The notes beneath the pieces are model-generated. The model had not been told where the DNA came from. It did no database searches and saw only the letters and a list, made by a program, of their open reading frames with translations. From an uncultured beta proteobacterium (GTDB lineage Bacteria > Pseudomonadota > Gammaproteobacteria > Burkholderiales > Burkholderiaceae), in NCBI GenBank assembly GCA_903938955.1, contig CAJAFJ010000733.1, positions 1 to 10,807 on the forward strand: 10,807 bases of DNA, given 5' to 3'. The stretch's first letter is position 1; every line of letters starts with the position of its first letter. Positions 1 to 6,597 of this stretch are shown one piece after another. A program made the position numbers and the translations under genes.

Positions 1-2504
1 ATCTCCACCTTGTAGTCCACAGGGATGTGCTCCAGTGACGCGCCCAGGCGCAGCATGTCTTCGTCGCTGCCCTTGACCGGTTTGGTGGCGGCGGCTTCGC
101 TGCCGCGTTCGTTGTGGTGCAGGTTGTAGGCAAAGTCGTCCAGCAGGCGCAACTGCTCGGGCGTTTGCAGACCGCCGGCCACGCGGCGCCACAGCGTCCA
201 CCATTCGGCGCACACCTGTTTGTCGCTGGCAAATTGCACGCCGGGCGCAAACTGGGTCCAGAGTTGCTCGACGCGCCAGGCATCCAGTGCATCGCCAAAG
301 CCGGGACGCAGGCAGTAGCCGGCCAGATTGAGCCAGACCCGTTCGTGCTCCGCCGAGCGGCGCCGGCCGCGGGCGCGGGTCCACAAGGCGTCGAACAAGG
401 GACGCAGTTCGGGCGTGGTCCAGCGCTCGCGCTCGCCCAGAGTGCGTTCCAGTTGCGCGCGCAGTTGCTTGACATCTTTGGCTGCGACGGGCGGGCCACC
501 AGTGCCAAAAATGCGGTCGATCTGGTTGATCGCCTCGCGCAAGCGGGCGGCGGGCAGGCTGTCCGGCTGGTCGGTTTCACGCGGTGAATCTGCGCCGCTT
601 GGGGCATGGCGCAAGTCGAATTCGAGCAACCAGCGCTGGCGCGGGTCGGCCAGGCTGACGCAGTGCATCTCCAGCGTGCCGACTTCGGTCAGTGACGCGG
701 CCAGTTGCACGGGGAGGCTGTGTTGACTGGATGGCGTTGTGGCCCCGGCAGGAGCGGGCTGGCTGGCTTTTAACACCAGGGTAATTGGCGGCAGCGGCTC
801 AAACTGACCCGCAGTTAGCGTGACGAGATCGCCGGCTTGGGGCGGCGTGTGGTCGGCCTCGGCAGTGGCGCTCAGCAGGTTAAAGCGCACCGGCTGGCCC
901 AGGCGCAGGGCAAAAGTGCGGTCTTGGAGCAGGACCTCTGCGCCCGGCTCACTGCCGCGCGGCAGGATGCAGATGCCGCGCGCGGCGAGCTGAATGCCTG
1001 CCTGCGCGGGAATGACCACGGGGGCGTTGGGTGGGGTGGCCGGGGGCGCCTTGTCGGCGCTGCCTTGGTCTGGTGTGTTTTGGGCCGCGTCTTCCAGCAG
1101 TAAAAAGTAGCTGCGCGCCGAGCCTCCGCCGATTTTGGGTGCCAGGCCATGTTGCGCCAGCGTGTAGGCCACGGCGCCGCGGGCCACCGCCACGTCGGGG
1201 TTGTCGTTGTGCAGCAGGCGCAGCGGGGCGCCGCGCCAGTCGCCCAGGGTGGCTTCCAGCCGCTGCACCAGCGCATCGGCCCGAAACACGCCGCCGTTGA
1301 GCAGCAGGGTGTCGGGCATGGCTTGCGCGTGTTGGCGCAAAAAGTCGGCCAGGTGGCGCGTGATGGCCGGGTCGCGGGCATACGGCAGGCCAAACGCGAC
1401 GATGCCGCTGCGGCCTTCTTTGGCTTGTTCCGTGCGGCCGACTTGCGGAAAGAAGCCGTCCACCAGCAGCGTCACCACCTCGTCGCGGGTCAGTGTGACC
1501 GAGCGGCTGCCGCCAATCATCCGGGCGCCGCCACCGAGCAGGGTGACTTGGGTTTGTGCGGGGGCGTCTGCGGCCAGCAATTGTTCTTTGGCGGCGCGGC
1601 AGCGCTCCATCAACTGGGCCAGCCGGCTAGCGGACAGCTGGGCGGCCGGGTCGCTGGCCATCATGCGGGCCTCGATCGCGTGCGCCAAGGCCAGGTCCAT
1701 GTTGTCGCCGCCCAGCATCAGGTGCTTGCCGACGCCGATGCGGGTCAGTTGCGGCTCACCGTTGTCCAGTTCGACTTTGATCAGACTCAGGTCAGTGGTG
1801 CCACCGCCGACATCGCACACCAGCACCAGTTGGGTGTACGCCAGTTCTGCCGCGAGGTGGCTGCGATGGCGCAGCAGCCAGTCATAAAACACCGCCTGCG
1901 GCTCTTCCAGCAGACGCAGTGTGGGCAGCCCGGCGAGGCGCGCGGCGCTCAGGGTCAGGGCGCGGGCACCTTCGTCAAACGACGCGGGCACGGTCAGCAC
2001 GATGTCTTGCTGCTCCAGCGGGCTGTCGGGATGCTGCGCATTCCAGGCGGCGCGCACGTAGCGCAAATAACTGGCGCTGGCGTCCACCGGGGAGACTTTG
2101 GGCACATCAGCCGGCGCGCCCCACGGCAGGATCGGCGCAAGCCGATCGACGGCGGTGTGCGACAACCAGCTTTTGGCGCTGCTCACCAAGCGGCCCGGCA
2201 CCTGGCTCCCCAGTTGGCGCGCCCATTGGCCCATCACCACCGACGTTGGCGCCGCATCGTCAGGGGCCGGCCAGGGCAGTTGCAGTTCACCGGCGGCGAT
2301 TTCACCCGCTGCCGCGTGGTAACGCACCGACGGCAACAGGGACCGCGCGGCGACCTGGCCCGGCGCGATCAACTGCGCGATGTCAAACAGCTTGATCTCG
2401 GTGGGCGCGGCGCGCTTGCCACGGCCCGGCGGTTTCGCCACCGGGGCGTAGGCCACTACCGTGTTGGTGGTGCCGAGGTCAATGCCGACGAGGTACTGGC
2501 TCAT
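1..2504 (-). CDS. Divergent long Hsp70 family protein with DUF3731-like C-terminus (partial, 3' end outside window)
   Basis: The frame is open from ATG 2504-2502 to the window edge (834 codons, no stop), so the C-terminus is missing. The N-terminal half is an Hsp70/actin-fold ATPase: phosphate-1 loop DLGTT at residues 9-13, LLEEPQA near 198-204, phosphate-2 loop DVGGGTTD at 231-238, GGDNMDLALAH near 265-275 and NGGVF at 403-407. A proline/alanine-rich linker (about 471-510) follows, then a beta-rich substrate-binding-like stretch ending near residue 633. The tail, around the LNLAGYCLRPGFG motif (about 724-736), resembles the DUF3731 DnaK-related family (PF12531, from memory). There is no classical lid or EEVD tail in the visible part. 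It is paralogous to the 613-residue Hsp70 at 4170-6011, sharing VSSAKSWL and PASFD motifs. The start has no good Shine-Dalgarno, but the family N-terminus begins exactly here. It is probably a specialised cytosolic chaperone; its clients are unknown. Confidence 0.93.
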   Translation of the reverse strand, partial: MSQYLVGIDLGTTNTVVAYAPVAKPPGRGKRAAPTEIKLFDIAQLIAPGQVAARSLLPSVRYHAAAGEIAAGELQLPWPAPDDAAPTSVVMGQWARQLGSQVPGRLVSSAKSWLSHTAVDRLAPILPWGAPADVPKVSPVDASASYLRYVRAAWNAQHPDSPLEQQDIVLTVPASFDEGARALTLSAARLAGLPTLRLLEEPQAVFYDWLLRHRSHLAAELAYTQLVLVCDVGGGTTDLSLIKVELDNGEPQLTRIGVGKHLMLGGDNMDLALAHAIEARMMASDPAAQLSASRLAQLMERCRAAKEQLLAADAPAQTQVTLLGGGARMIGGSRSVTLTRDEVVTLLVDGFFPQVGRTEQAKEGRSGIVAFGLPYARDPAITRHLADFLRQHAQAMPDTLLLNGGVFRADALVQRLEATLGDWRGAPLRLLHNDNPDVAVARGAVAYTLAQHGLAPKIGGGSARSYFLLLEDAAQNTPDQGSADKAPPATPPNAPVVIPAQAGIQLAARGICILPRGSEPGAEVLLQDRTFALRLGQPVRFNLLSATAEADHTPPQAGDLVTLTAGQFEPLPPITLVLKASQPAPAGATTPSSQHSLPVQLAASLTEVGTLEMHCVSLADPRQRWLLEFDLRHAPSGADSPRETDQPDSLPAARLREAINQIDRIFGTGGPPVAAKDVKQLRAQLERTLGERERWTTPELRPLFDALWTRARGRRRSAEHERVWLNLAGYCLRPGFGDALDAWRVEQLWTQFAPGVQFASDKQVCAEWWTLWRRVAGGLQTPEQLRLLDDFAYNLHHNERGSEAAATKPVKGSDEDMLRLGASLEHIPVDYKVE
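990..1016 (-). repeat. dRS3-like dispersed palindromic repeat, in frame inside the Hsp70 gene
   Basis: On the minus strand, 1016-990 reads GTCATTCCCGCG followed by CAGGCAGGCATTCAG. This resembles the dispersed betaproteobacterial repeat whose core is ATTCCC-N8-GGGAAT (dRS3 in Neisseria, from memory). The left arm is perfect; the right arm (AGGCAT) matches 4 of 6 positions. It is translated in frame as VIPAQAGIQ, residues 497-505. The copy is degenerate, so it is probably old. No second copy was seen in the window. Confidence 0.7.
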
Positions 2505-2509
2505 GGATT

Positions 2510-2520
2510 GGCGTAACGCC
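2510..2520. repeat. Short inverted repeat just upstream of the second Hsp70 start
   Basis: GGCGT-A-ACGCC is a perfect 5-base inverted repeat around one central base. It occupies roughly -6 to -16 relative to ATG 2504, where a Shine-Dalgarno would be expected. On the mRNA a one-base loop is unlikely as a tight hairpin, so it may be a chance palindrome or a protein-binding site. Confidence 0.35.
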
Positions 2521-2529
2521 GAGTCGTGC

Positions 2530-2546
2530 AGTGTCGATGTGACACT
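2530..2546 (-). other. Small hairpin at the stop codon of the putative nuclease gene
   Basis: AGTGTC-GATGT-GACACT gives a perfect 6-base stem with a 5-base loop, beginning at the last base of the TAA stop (2548-2546). No T-tract follows on the minus strand, so a strong intrinsic terminator is not supported. It could be a weak attenuator, an mRNA 3' end protector or a junction scar of the inserted cassette. Confidence 0.35.
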
Positions 2547-3091
2547 TAGGCCGCCTTTGGTACGGATAAATTCCGAGTGAGTGTCGCGGGCCACTTTGGA
2601 AAGTTGGCATTCCAGCGCTCAAGGTTCAGGACTGTGCAGGAATGAGCTAATCCACGGCTCCAACGTGGCCCGGCAGTACCTGCCGGAAGTTGACGCTGCA
2701 GTTCCTTGCTCATCAGCGACAACAAGGCGTTGTCCAGCGTCAGCAGGCACAAGTAGTGGATGGGTGTGTCGGCTTTTTTCTCTGCCCAACGGTACAGCCA
2801 GGTGTCGCGAAACTTGTCTCTCAAGATATCCCGCAGGTGGGTGAAATGGGGTTGATGCTCCGCACGTTGTGCACCGTCCATAACGCGTTTGAAGTCGTAG
2901 TCATCGGTGGCATGAAAGTCCTTCATTTCGATGAATAAGTAGCTTGTGGGTAATTCAACGACCAGATCAACGGCTTTCATGGTGTGTGACAGGCCGTGAA
3001 AATGAGGTTTGGTTTTGTCTTTTTCGTCAAAGCAAAAGACATCCAGCGCGTCGGTGAAATCGAACGCAAAACCATCAGCCTCAATTCTCAT
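2546..3091 (-). CDS. Putative PD-(D/E)XK-nuclease-like protein, partner of the AAA ATPase
   Basis: This is a 181-residue soluble protein that I cannot assign to a named family. A hydrophobic strand with Asp42 (AVDLVVE) is followed by a second strand, YLFIEMKDF, with Glu55 and Lys57. The spacing D-x12-E-x-K is the core of PD-(D/E)XK nuclease folds. Downstream are a basic/aromatic helix (about 86-106, DKFRDTWLYRWAEKK) and a hydrophobic strand HYLCLLTLD (112-120). The C-terminal NLERWNANFPKWP stretch (156-168) looks like a conserved family end. Its ATG overlaps the ATPase stop (ATGA, 3088-3091), and GGGAGG lies about 9 bases upstream, inside the ATPase gene, which implies coupled translation and a joint function. 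The nuclease role is inference from one motif and context; a non-catalytic restriction-fold protein is possible. Its GC is much lower than that of its neighbours. Confidence 0.6.
   Translation of the reverse strand: MRIEADGFAFDFTDALDVFCFDEKDKTKPHFHGLSHTMKAVDLVVELPTSYLFIEMKDFHATDDYDFKRVMDGAQRAEHQPHFTHLRDILRDKFRDTWLYRWAEKKADTPIHYLCLLTLDNALLSLMSKELQRQLPAGTAGPRWSRGLAHSCTVLNLERWNANFPKWPATLTRNLSVPKAA
2670..2686. repeat. Perfect 7-base inverted repeat inside the putative nuclease gene
   Basis: CCGGCAG-TAC-CTGCCGG is a perfect 7-base stem with a 3-base loop, located in the codons for LPAG (about residues 135-138) in an otherwise AT-richer gene. It could form an mRNA hairpin or be a small GC-rich insertion. 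There is no T-tract. Confidence 0.5.
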
Positions 3092-4125
3092 TGCCCCAGG
3101 CCTCCCAGTGAGCTCTGAATTTCGCGGTCAACCAAACCTGCAAAGGCCTCATCAATGGCATTGGGTGTCAGGTCATCGTAGCGGGTGAAAGAGTCGGCCT
3201 TGATGCTGCCCGTGCCATCACGGTAAAGGCTGTGAAACAACACTTGGTCAGTCGCGGCTGTTTGCAGGTCGAATTCCTTGAGTAATGAATAATTGTGGGT
3301 GCTGATAAAAAGCTGCACCCCCATGCGTTGCAACTCAATCAAAATCTCGACCACGGTGCGCATCAGCTTGGGGTTGAGGTTGGTTTCCGGCTCGTCCCAA
3401 AACAAAATGCTGCCATTGAGTAAGGTGCCGTTTTGGATCAAAACCCACAACAGGCCCAGCTTGCGAATGCCTTCTGCCAGCAAGGTAAATTCCAGCTCGC
3501 CTTGCGCACTTTTCAGGAAGAACTCTTCATTTTTTGAAATAACCTTGCCATCCATTGATTGCTGGAGGATGTCCAGCAATTTCTTTCGGGCCTGATCTGT
3601 GGGGCCTTTGAGCGAACCCAGAAATACCCGGTCGATGATGTCTGCGTACACCTCTTCAAAATGAATGTGGCGCAGGTTGTAAAGCGACCGAAACCCGGGC
3701 GCATTGGCCATCATGTCTTTGACCGGGATGTAAACCGACTCGACCGGATGTTCTTGCCACAGTTTGCGTGCCCCGGAAATAGTCGCTTTGGCCGGTTCTT
3801 TGGTGTGGTTGGACAGGGATAGCTTGAGGGTGACCGACTTGCCCAGCTTTTCCACTTTGCGGGTCACCTCGAAGCTGCCGGTGGAGCTGCCTGACTTGCG
3901 CTTGACCAAGCGACCGATTTGCTCGCCCGATGGCAGAAAAACGCGGTTCACCTTGTCGGCCAGCGATTTCTGGTTTTTACTGACATCGCAAGCGGCATAC
4001 ACCGCCTTGAGCAGGTGAGTTTTGCCCGTGCCGTTTTCACCGATGAACAGGTTGATGCCTGATGAGAATTTCAGACTCAGGCTCTCAAATGCCGTAAAAC
4101 GCTCCAGCTTGATGTGTTCAATCAT
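3088..4125 (-). CDS. AAA/OLD-like ATPase (AAA_21 type) of the inserted cassette
   Basis: This 345-residue cytosolic ATPase has an ABC/SMC-type head. It begins with the typical IEHIKLERFTAFESLSL strand pair. Walker A is GENGTGKT (29-36). A signature-like LLAEGIRKLGLL segment lies at 216-227, Walker B ILFWDEPE (240-247, Asp244/Glu245) is followed by TNLNP, and the switch histidine is in STHNYSLL (His277). There is no zinc-hook coiled coil and no C-terminal TOPRIM, so it is shorter than true OLD nucleases and closer to stand-alone AAA_21 proteins. Such ATPases often sense or load a partner effector in phage-defence pairs; that role here is inference. ATG 4125 is preceded by AGGA at 8 bases. The gene starts 44 bases after the Hsp70 stop and overlaps the next gene by ATGA. 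Sampled GC is about 40-58%, far below the flanks. Confidence 0.88.
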   Translation of the reverse strand: MIEHIKLERFTAFESLSLKFSSGINLFIGENGTGKTHLLKAVYAACDVSKNQKSLADKVNRVFLPSGEQIGRLVKRKSGSSTGSFEVTRKVEKLGKSVTLKLSLSNHTKEPAKATISGARKLWQEHPVESVYIPVKDMMANAPGFRSLYNLRHIHFEEVYADIIDRVFLGSLKGPTDQARKKLLDILQQSMDGKVISKNEEFFLKSAQGELEFTLLAEGIRKLGLLWVLIQNGTLLNGSILFWDEPETNLNPKLMRTVVEILIELQRMGVQLFISTHNYSLLKEFDLQTAATDQVLFHSLYRDGTGSIKADSFTRYDDLTPNAIDEAFAGLVDREIQSSLGGLGQ

Positions 4126-4169
4126 GGTCAGTTCCTGTTGTCTCGTTGATAGCCGGGCTGGTCGTGATG

Positions 4170-6011
4170 CTAACTGTTGCCACGCACGTCAAATTCCACC
4201 TTCCAGCGCTCACCGCCTTGCGTGGCGACGGCGGTCAGTTCCAGTGTGCCGGTCTCAGCCGCCACGGCGCGCAGTTTGACTTGCACGATTTCGCCGACGC
4301 GGCGGCCTTCTGCGGGCAGGGTGGCCTGGATTTCGCCCAGCTCTTGCAGCTCATCCGGTTGCCAGAAGTCGAGCAAGGTGCCGAGTTGGTCTTGCCGCCG
4401 CACGGAGGAGCCGAAGAAGCGCAAATGCACCGGCTCGCCCACCACCAGGCCAAATTCCTGCGCCAGCAAGTCGGCCTCGATGCCTTCTTCCATGCCAAAC
4501 GGTGCCACGCACAGGGCTTGCACTGGCGGCTCCATGCCGGGGATGGCGGGCATGGACGATTCGACCGCCACGTAATAGGCGCGGGCGGTGCCGCCGCGAA
4601 TGCGTACGCCCTGGCCGCGGCGCACATAGCCGTAGTAGGCGGCGCCGCGGGCTACCGCCAGGTCCATGTCGGCCCCGGCCAGTTCGCGCGCCGGTTCGGC
4701 TTGCTCCGTCGCCAGCCAGCTGTTGAGTGTGCCGAGCGTGCGTTCTGACAGGACGTTGGACTTGAACACGCCGCCGTTGAACAGCACGGCGGTGGGATGA
4801 AGGAAGCTGGCGTCGGCATCGACCTGGCCAGTGAAGCCTTCCAGCTCCGCCGTGGCCCCGGCTTGCCGGCCCAGCAGCGAAGCGAGGTGGCGCGTCACGC
4901 CCGCGTCTTGTGCGTAAGGCAGGCCGAGTTGTGTCAGACCGCTGCGGGTGCGGCTGGTCGGGCGGGTGGCGGCGTCGACTTGTGGGAAGAAACCTTCCAG
5001 AATGGTGGCGCGCACCTCGGCCTGCGTGAGTTCGGTGCGGATCGAGCCGCCAATCAGCTTGGAGCCCCGGCTCGGCACCACGATCGATTGCACTTCCAGC
5101 GCGGCATCGCTCAGCAGGTTTTCTTTGGCGGCGCGGCAGGCGTAGGTCAGCGCGCGCATTTGCCACGGGTCCAGCGTTTTGCCGTCAGCGGCGAGTTTGC
5201 GGGCGACGACATGGGCCAGCGTCAGGTCCATGTTGTCGCCACCGAGCAGGATGTGGTCGCCCACCGCCACGCGGTGCAGTTCCAGCTGGCCTTCGCGTTC
5301 CAGCACCGCAATCAGTGAGAAGTCGCTGGTGCCGCCGCCGACGTCAATCACCAGAATGATGTCGCCCGGTTTGACGGCTTTGCGCCAGCCCCCGTTGCTG
5401 CCTTGAATCCAGTTGTAGAGCGCAGCCTGCGGCTCTTCCAGCAGGGTCAGGTTGTTGTAACCGGCCGCGCGGGCGGCTTCGGCCGTGAGCTCGCGCGCGG
5501 CCGGGTCGAAGGATGCGGGGATGGTGACGGTCACATCCTGCTGCTCAAACGGCGCTTCGGGGTGGGCGTGGTCCCAGGCTTGGCGCAGGTGCGCCAGGTA
5601 GCGGGTGGAGGCGTCCAGCGGCGAGACGCGGGCCACTTCGGGCGGCGCATCAAACGGCAGAATCGCGGCGCGGCGGTCCACGCCGGGGTGGCAGAGCCAG
5701 CTTTTGGCGCTGGACACCAGGCGGATCGGCGTCAGTGCGCCCCGGTTGCGGGCGAATTCACCGACGGCAAAGTCCTGCGCGGCAGACCACGGCAAGTTCA
5801 GGTCGCCCGCACTCAGCTCGGCCTCATGCGGCAGGTACAAAAAGGAGGGCAGCAGGGGCTGGGACTCGATCGCGCCGGGGGCGGTGAGCTGGGGAATGTC
5901 GAGCACGCCGTAGCTGGTTTTTTCGCCGTCGCTGGCAGAGATGTCGACATAGGCCAGGGCGCAATGGGTGGTGCCGAGGTCAATGCCGATGGCGTAACGC
6001 GGGTCGCTCAT
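4170..6011 (-). CDS. Divergent Hsp70 family protein (613 residues)
   Basis: This is an Hsp70-type ATPase chaperone. It shows phosphate-1 loop DLGTT (11-15), VSSAKSWL (99-106), PASFD (165-169), LLEEPQA (190-196), phosphate-2 loop DVGGGTSD (223-230), GGDNMDLTLAH (257-267) and NGGVF (412-416). After the nucleotide-binding domain (to about residue 480) come a short linker and about 110 residues predicted to be beta-rich, ending EFDVRGNS. The helical lid and EEVD tail of DnaK are absent. The start overlaps the DUF2760 stop (ATGA, 6008-6011), and AGGTGGAG lies just upstream, so the two are translationally coupled. It is a paralogue of the longer Hsp70 at 1-2504; motif order and spacing match almost throughout the ATPase domain. 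No J-protein or GrpE is encoded in the window, so its co-chaperones are unknown. It probably works with the DUF2760 protein and the second Hsp70. Confidence 0.94.
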   Translation of the reverse strand: MSDPRYAIGIDLGTTHCALAYVDISASDGEKTSYGVLDIPQLTAPGAIESQPLLPSFLYLPHEAELSAGDLNLPWSAAQDFAVGEFARNRGALTPIRLVSSAKSWLCHPGVDRRAAILPFDAPPEVARVSPLDASTRYLAHLRQAWDHAHPEAPFEQQDVTVTIPASFDPAARELTAEAARAAGYNNLTLLEEPQAALYNWIQGSNGGWRKAVKPGDIILVIDVGGGTSDFSLIAVLEREGQLELHRVAVGDHILLGGDNMDLTLAHVVARKLAADGKTLDPWQMRALTYACRAAKENLLSDAALEVQSIVVPSRGSKLIGGSIRTELTQAEVRATILEGFFPQVDAATRPTSRTRSGLTQLGLPYAQDAGVTRHLASLLGRQAGATAELEGFTGQVDADASFLHPTAVLFNGGVFKSNVLSERTLGTLNSWLATEQAEPARELAGADMDLAVARGAAYYGYVRRGQGVRIRGGTARAYYVAVESSMPAIPGMEPPVQALCVAPFGMEEGIEADLLAQEFGLVVGEPVHLRFFGSSVRRQDQLGTLLDFWQPDELQELGEIQATLPAEGRRVGEIVQVKLRAVAAETGTLELTAVATQGGERWKVEFDVRGNS

Positions 6012-6529
6012 AGCTCCACCTCGGCTTGCGCCAGCACGGTCACGTCATGGCTGGGCGTGAGCTTGGGCAGACGTGTCTCGGTGGCGCGCCAGCCGCGGTG
6101 GCTCAGGCTGCCTTTGAACGGGGCCTGGCCGACCACGTTGCCGGTCAGGCGGATGGCGCTGGCGTCAAAGCCGTCGGGCAGCGCAATGCGGCTGCCTTCA
6201 GCCTCCGGGCGCACCGGCGTGATGGTGAAGTGTTCGCGCAGCACTTTGCAGCAGCCTTCATGCACCACGCGGGCGGCACCGCCAATGTCGGCGTCGGTGT
6301 AGCTGCTCAGGTCTTCTTGCGTGAAGTCGATCAGGCGCGCTTCTTTTTGGAACAGGCCCAGCAGTTGCAGCGCGGCATCGGGCGTGGCTTCTTTCAGCAC
6401 GATCGGGGCGACGGGTGCCACCGCGACGGGGGCCGGCGTTTTGGCGAACAGGACTTGAAAAAACGCATTGAATGCCAGGGGGATGCGTTGAAAAAAGGAG
6501 GGGTTGGCGTTGGGTGTCGGGTGGTTCAT
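6008..6529 (-). CDS. DUF2760 domain-containing protein
   Basis: This is a 173-residue protein of unknown function that I recognise as DUF2760 (PF10816, from memory). The N-terminal third has a hydrophobic/aromatic patch (about 16-29, FNAFFQVLFA) and an Ala/Pro/Val-rich linker (31-45). The conserved core starts at LQLLGLFQKEARLIDF (55-69), continues through DIGGAARVVHEGC (81-93) and ends with a GSLSHRGWRA motif (140-149). The patch is too weak to call a membrane helix or signal peptide. It is the first gene of the chaperone set and overlaps the Hsp70 start by ATGA, so equimolar expression and a physical or functional partnership with that Hsp70 (adaptor, client or cofactor) are inferred. The Shine-Dalgarno is weak (GGA about 6 bases before ATG 6529). 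Confidence 0.88.
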   Translation of the reverse strand: MNHPTPNANPSFFQRIPLAFNAFFQVLFAKTPAPVAVAPVAPIVLKEATPDAALQLLGLFQKEARLIDFTQEDLSSYTDADIGGAARVVHEGCCKVLREHFTITPVRPEAEGSRIALPDGFDASAIRLTGNVVGQAPFKGSLSHRGWRATETRLPKLTPSHDVTVLAQAEVEL

Positions 6530-6597
6530 AGGGGGTCCATGAGAGCCGCGGCAGGGTGCCGGGCGGGGGCTGTGGGAGGCTGTGAATGGGCTGAATT
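6530..6597. other. Intergenic gap between the lipid-transport and chaperone genes
   Basis: These 68 bases separate the lipoprotein stop (6598) from the DUF2760 start (6529). They contain a 5-base inverted repeat, CGGCA-GGG-TGCCG (6549-6561), with no T-tract, and no promoter matching the sigma-70 consensus that I can defend. Read-through from the transport operon into the chaperone genes is therefore possible, though a weak terminator or promoter cannot be excluded. Confidence 0.4.

Larger units (their letters stand above)
2546..4125 (-). other. Low-GC two-gene cassette (ATPase + putative nuclease) inserted between Hsp70 genes
   Basis: Hand counts of sampled 60-base lines give 40-58% GC here (24/60 at 3481, 25/60 at 2881 and 3001, 28/60 at 3241, 35/60 at 3901). 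The same count gives 50/60 at 5461 in the flanking Hsp70. The two genes share an ATGA overlap and lie 41 and 44 bases from the flanking Hsp70 genes, whose ends are intact. No integrase, transposase or convincing flanking direct repeat is visible, so acquisition by recombination rather than by a self-mobile element is inferred. Confidence 0.6.

Noticed and set aside
1149..2516. Long plus-strand open frame (455 codons) opposite the long Hsp70
   Set aside because: It is codon-aligned antisense of a clear Hsp70 gene in GC-rich DNA, with Gln/Ala/His/Arg-rich composition and no recognisable motif.
3088..4125. Calling the ATPase an OLD nuclease, RecF or SMC protein
   Set aside because: There is no C-terminal TOPRIM, no long coiled coil and no RecF-specific context; only the generic AAA_21 head is supported.
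2523..4166. GTCGTG on both sides of the cassette (2523-2528 and 4161-4166) as a target-site duplication
   Set aside because: Six bases matching within two 40-base stretches is expected by chance, and no terminal inverted repeats or transposase accompany it.
4170..6011. Naming this gene dnaK or hscA
   Set aside because: It lacks the helical lid, the EEVD tail and the dnaJ/grpE or isc context, so only divergent Hsp70 family can be supported.
5403..6302. Plus-strand open frame of 299 codons opposite the first Hsp70 and DUF2760
   Set aside because: It is antisense to two coupled genes with clear family motifs; its own translation has no recognisable fold.
6549..6561. CGGCA-GGG-TGCCG as a terminator of the transport operon
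   Set aside because: The stem is only 5 bases and no T-tract follows on the minus strand.
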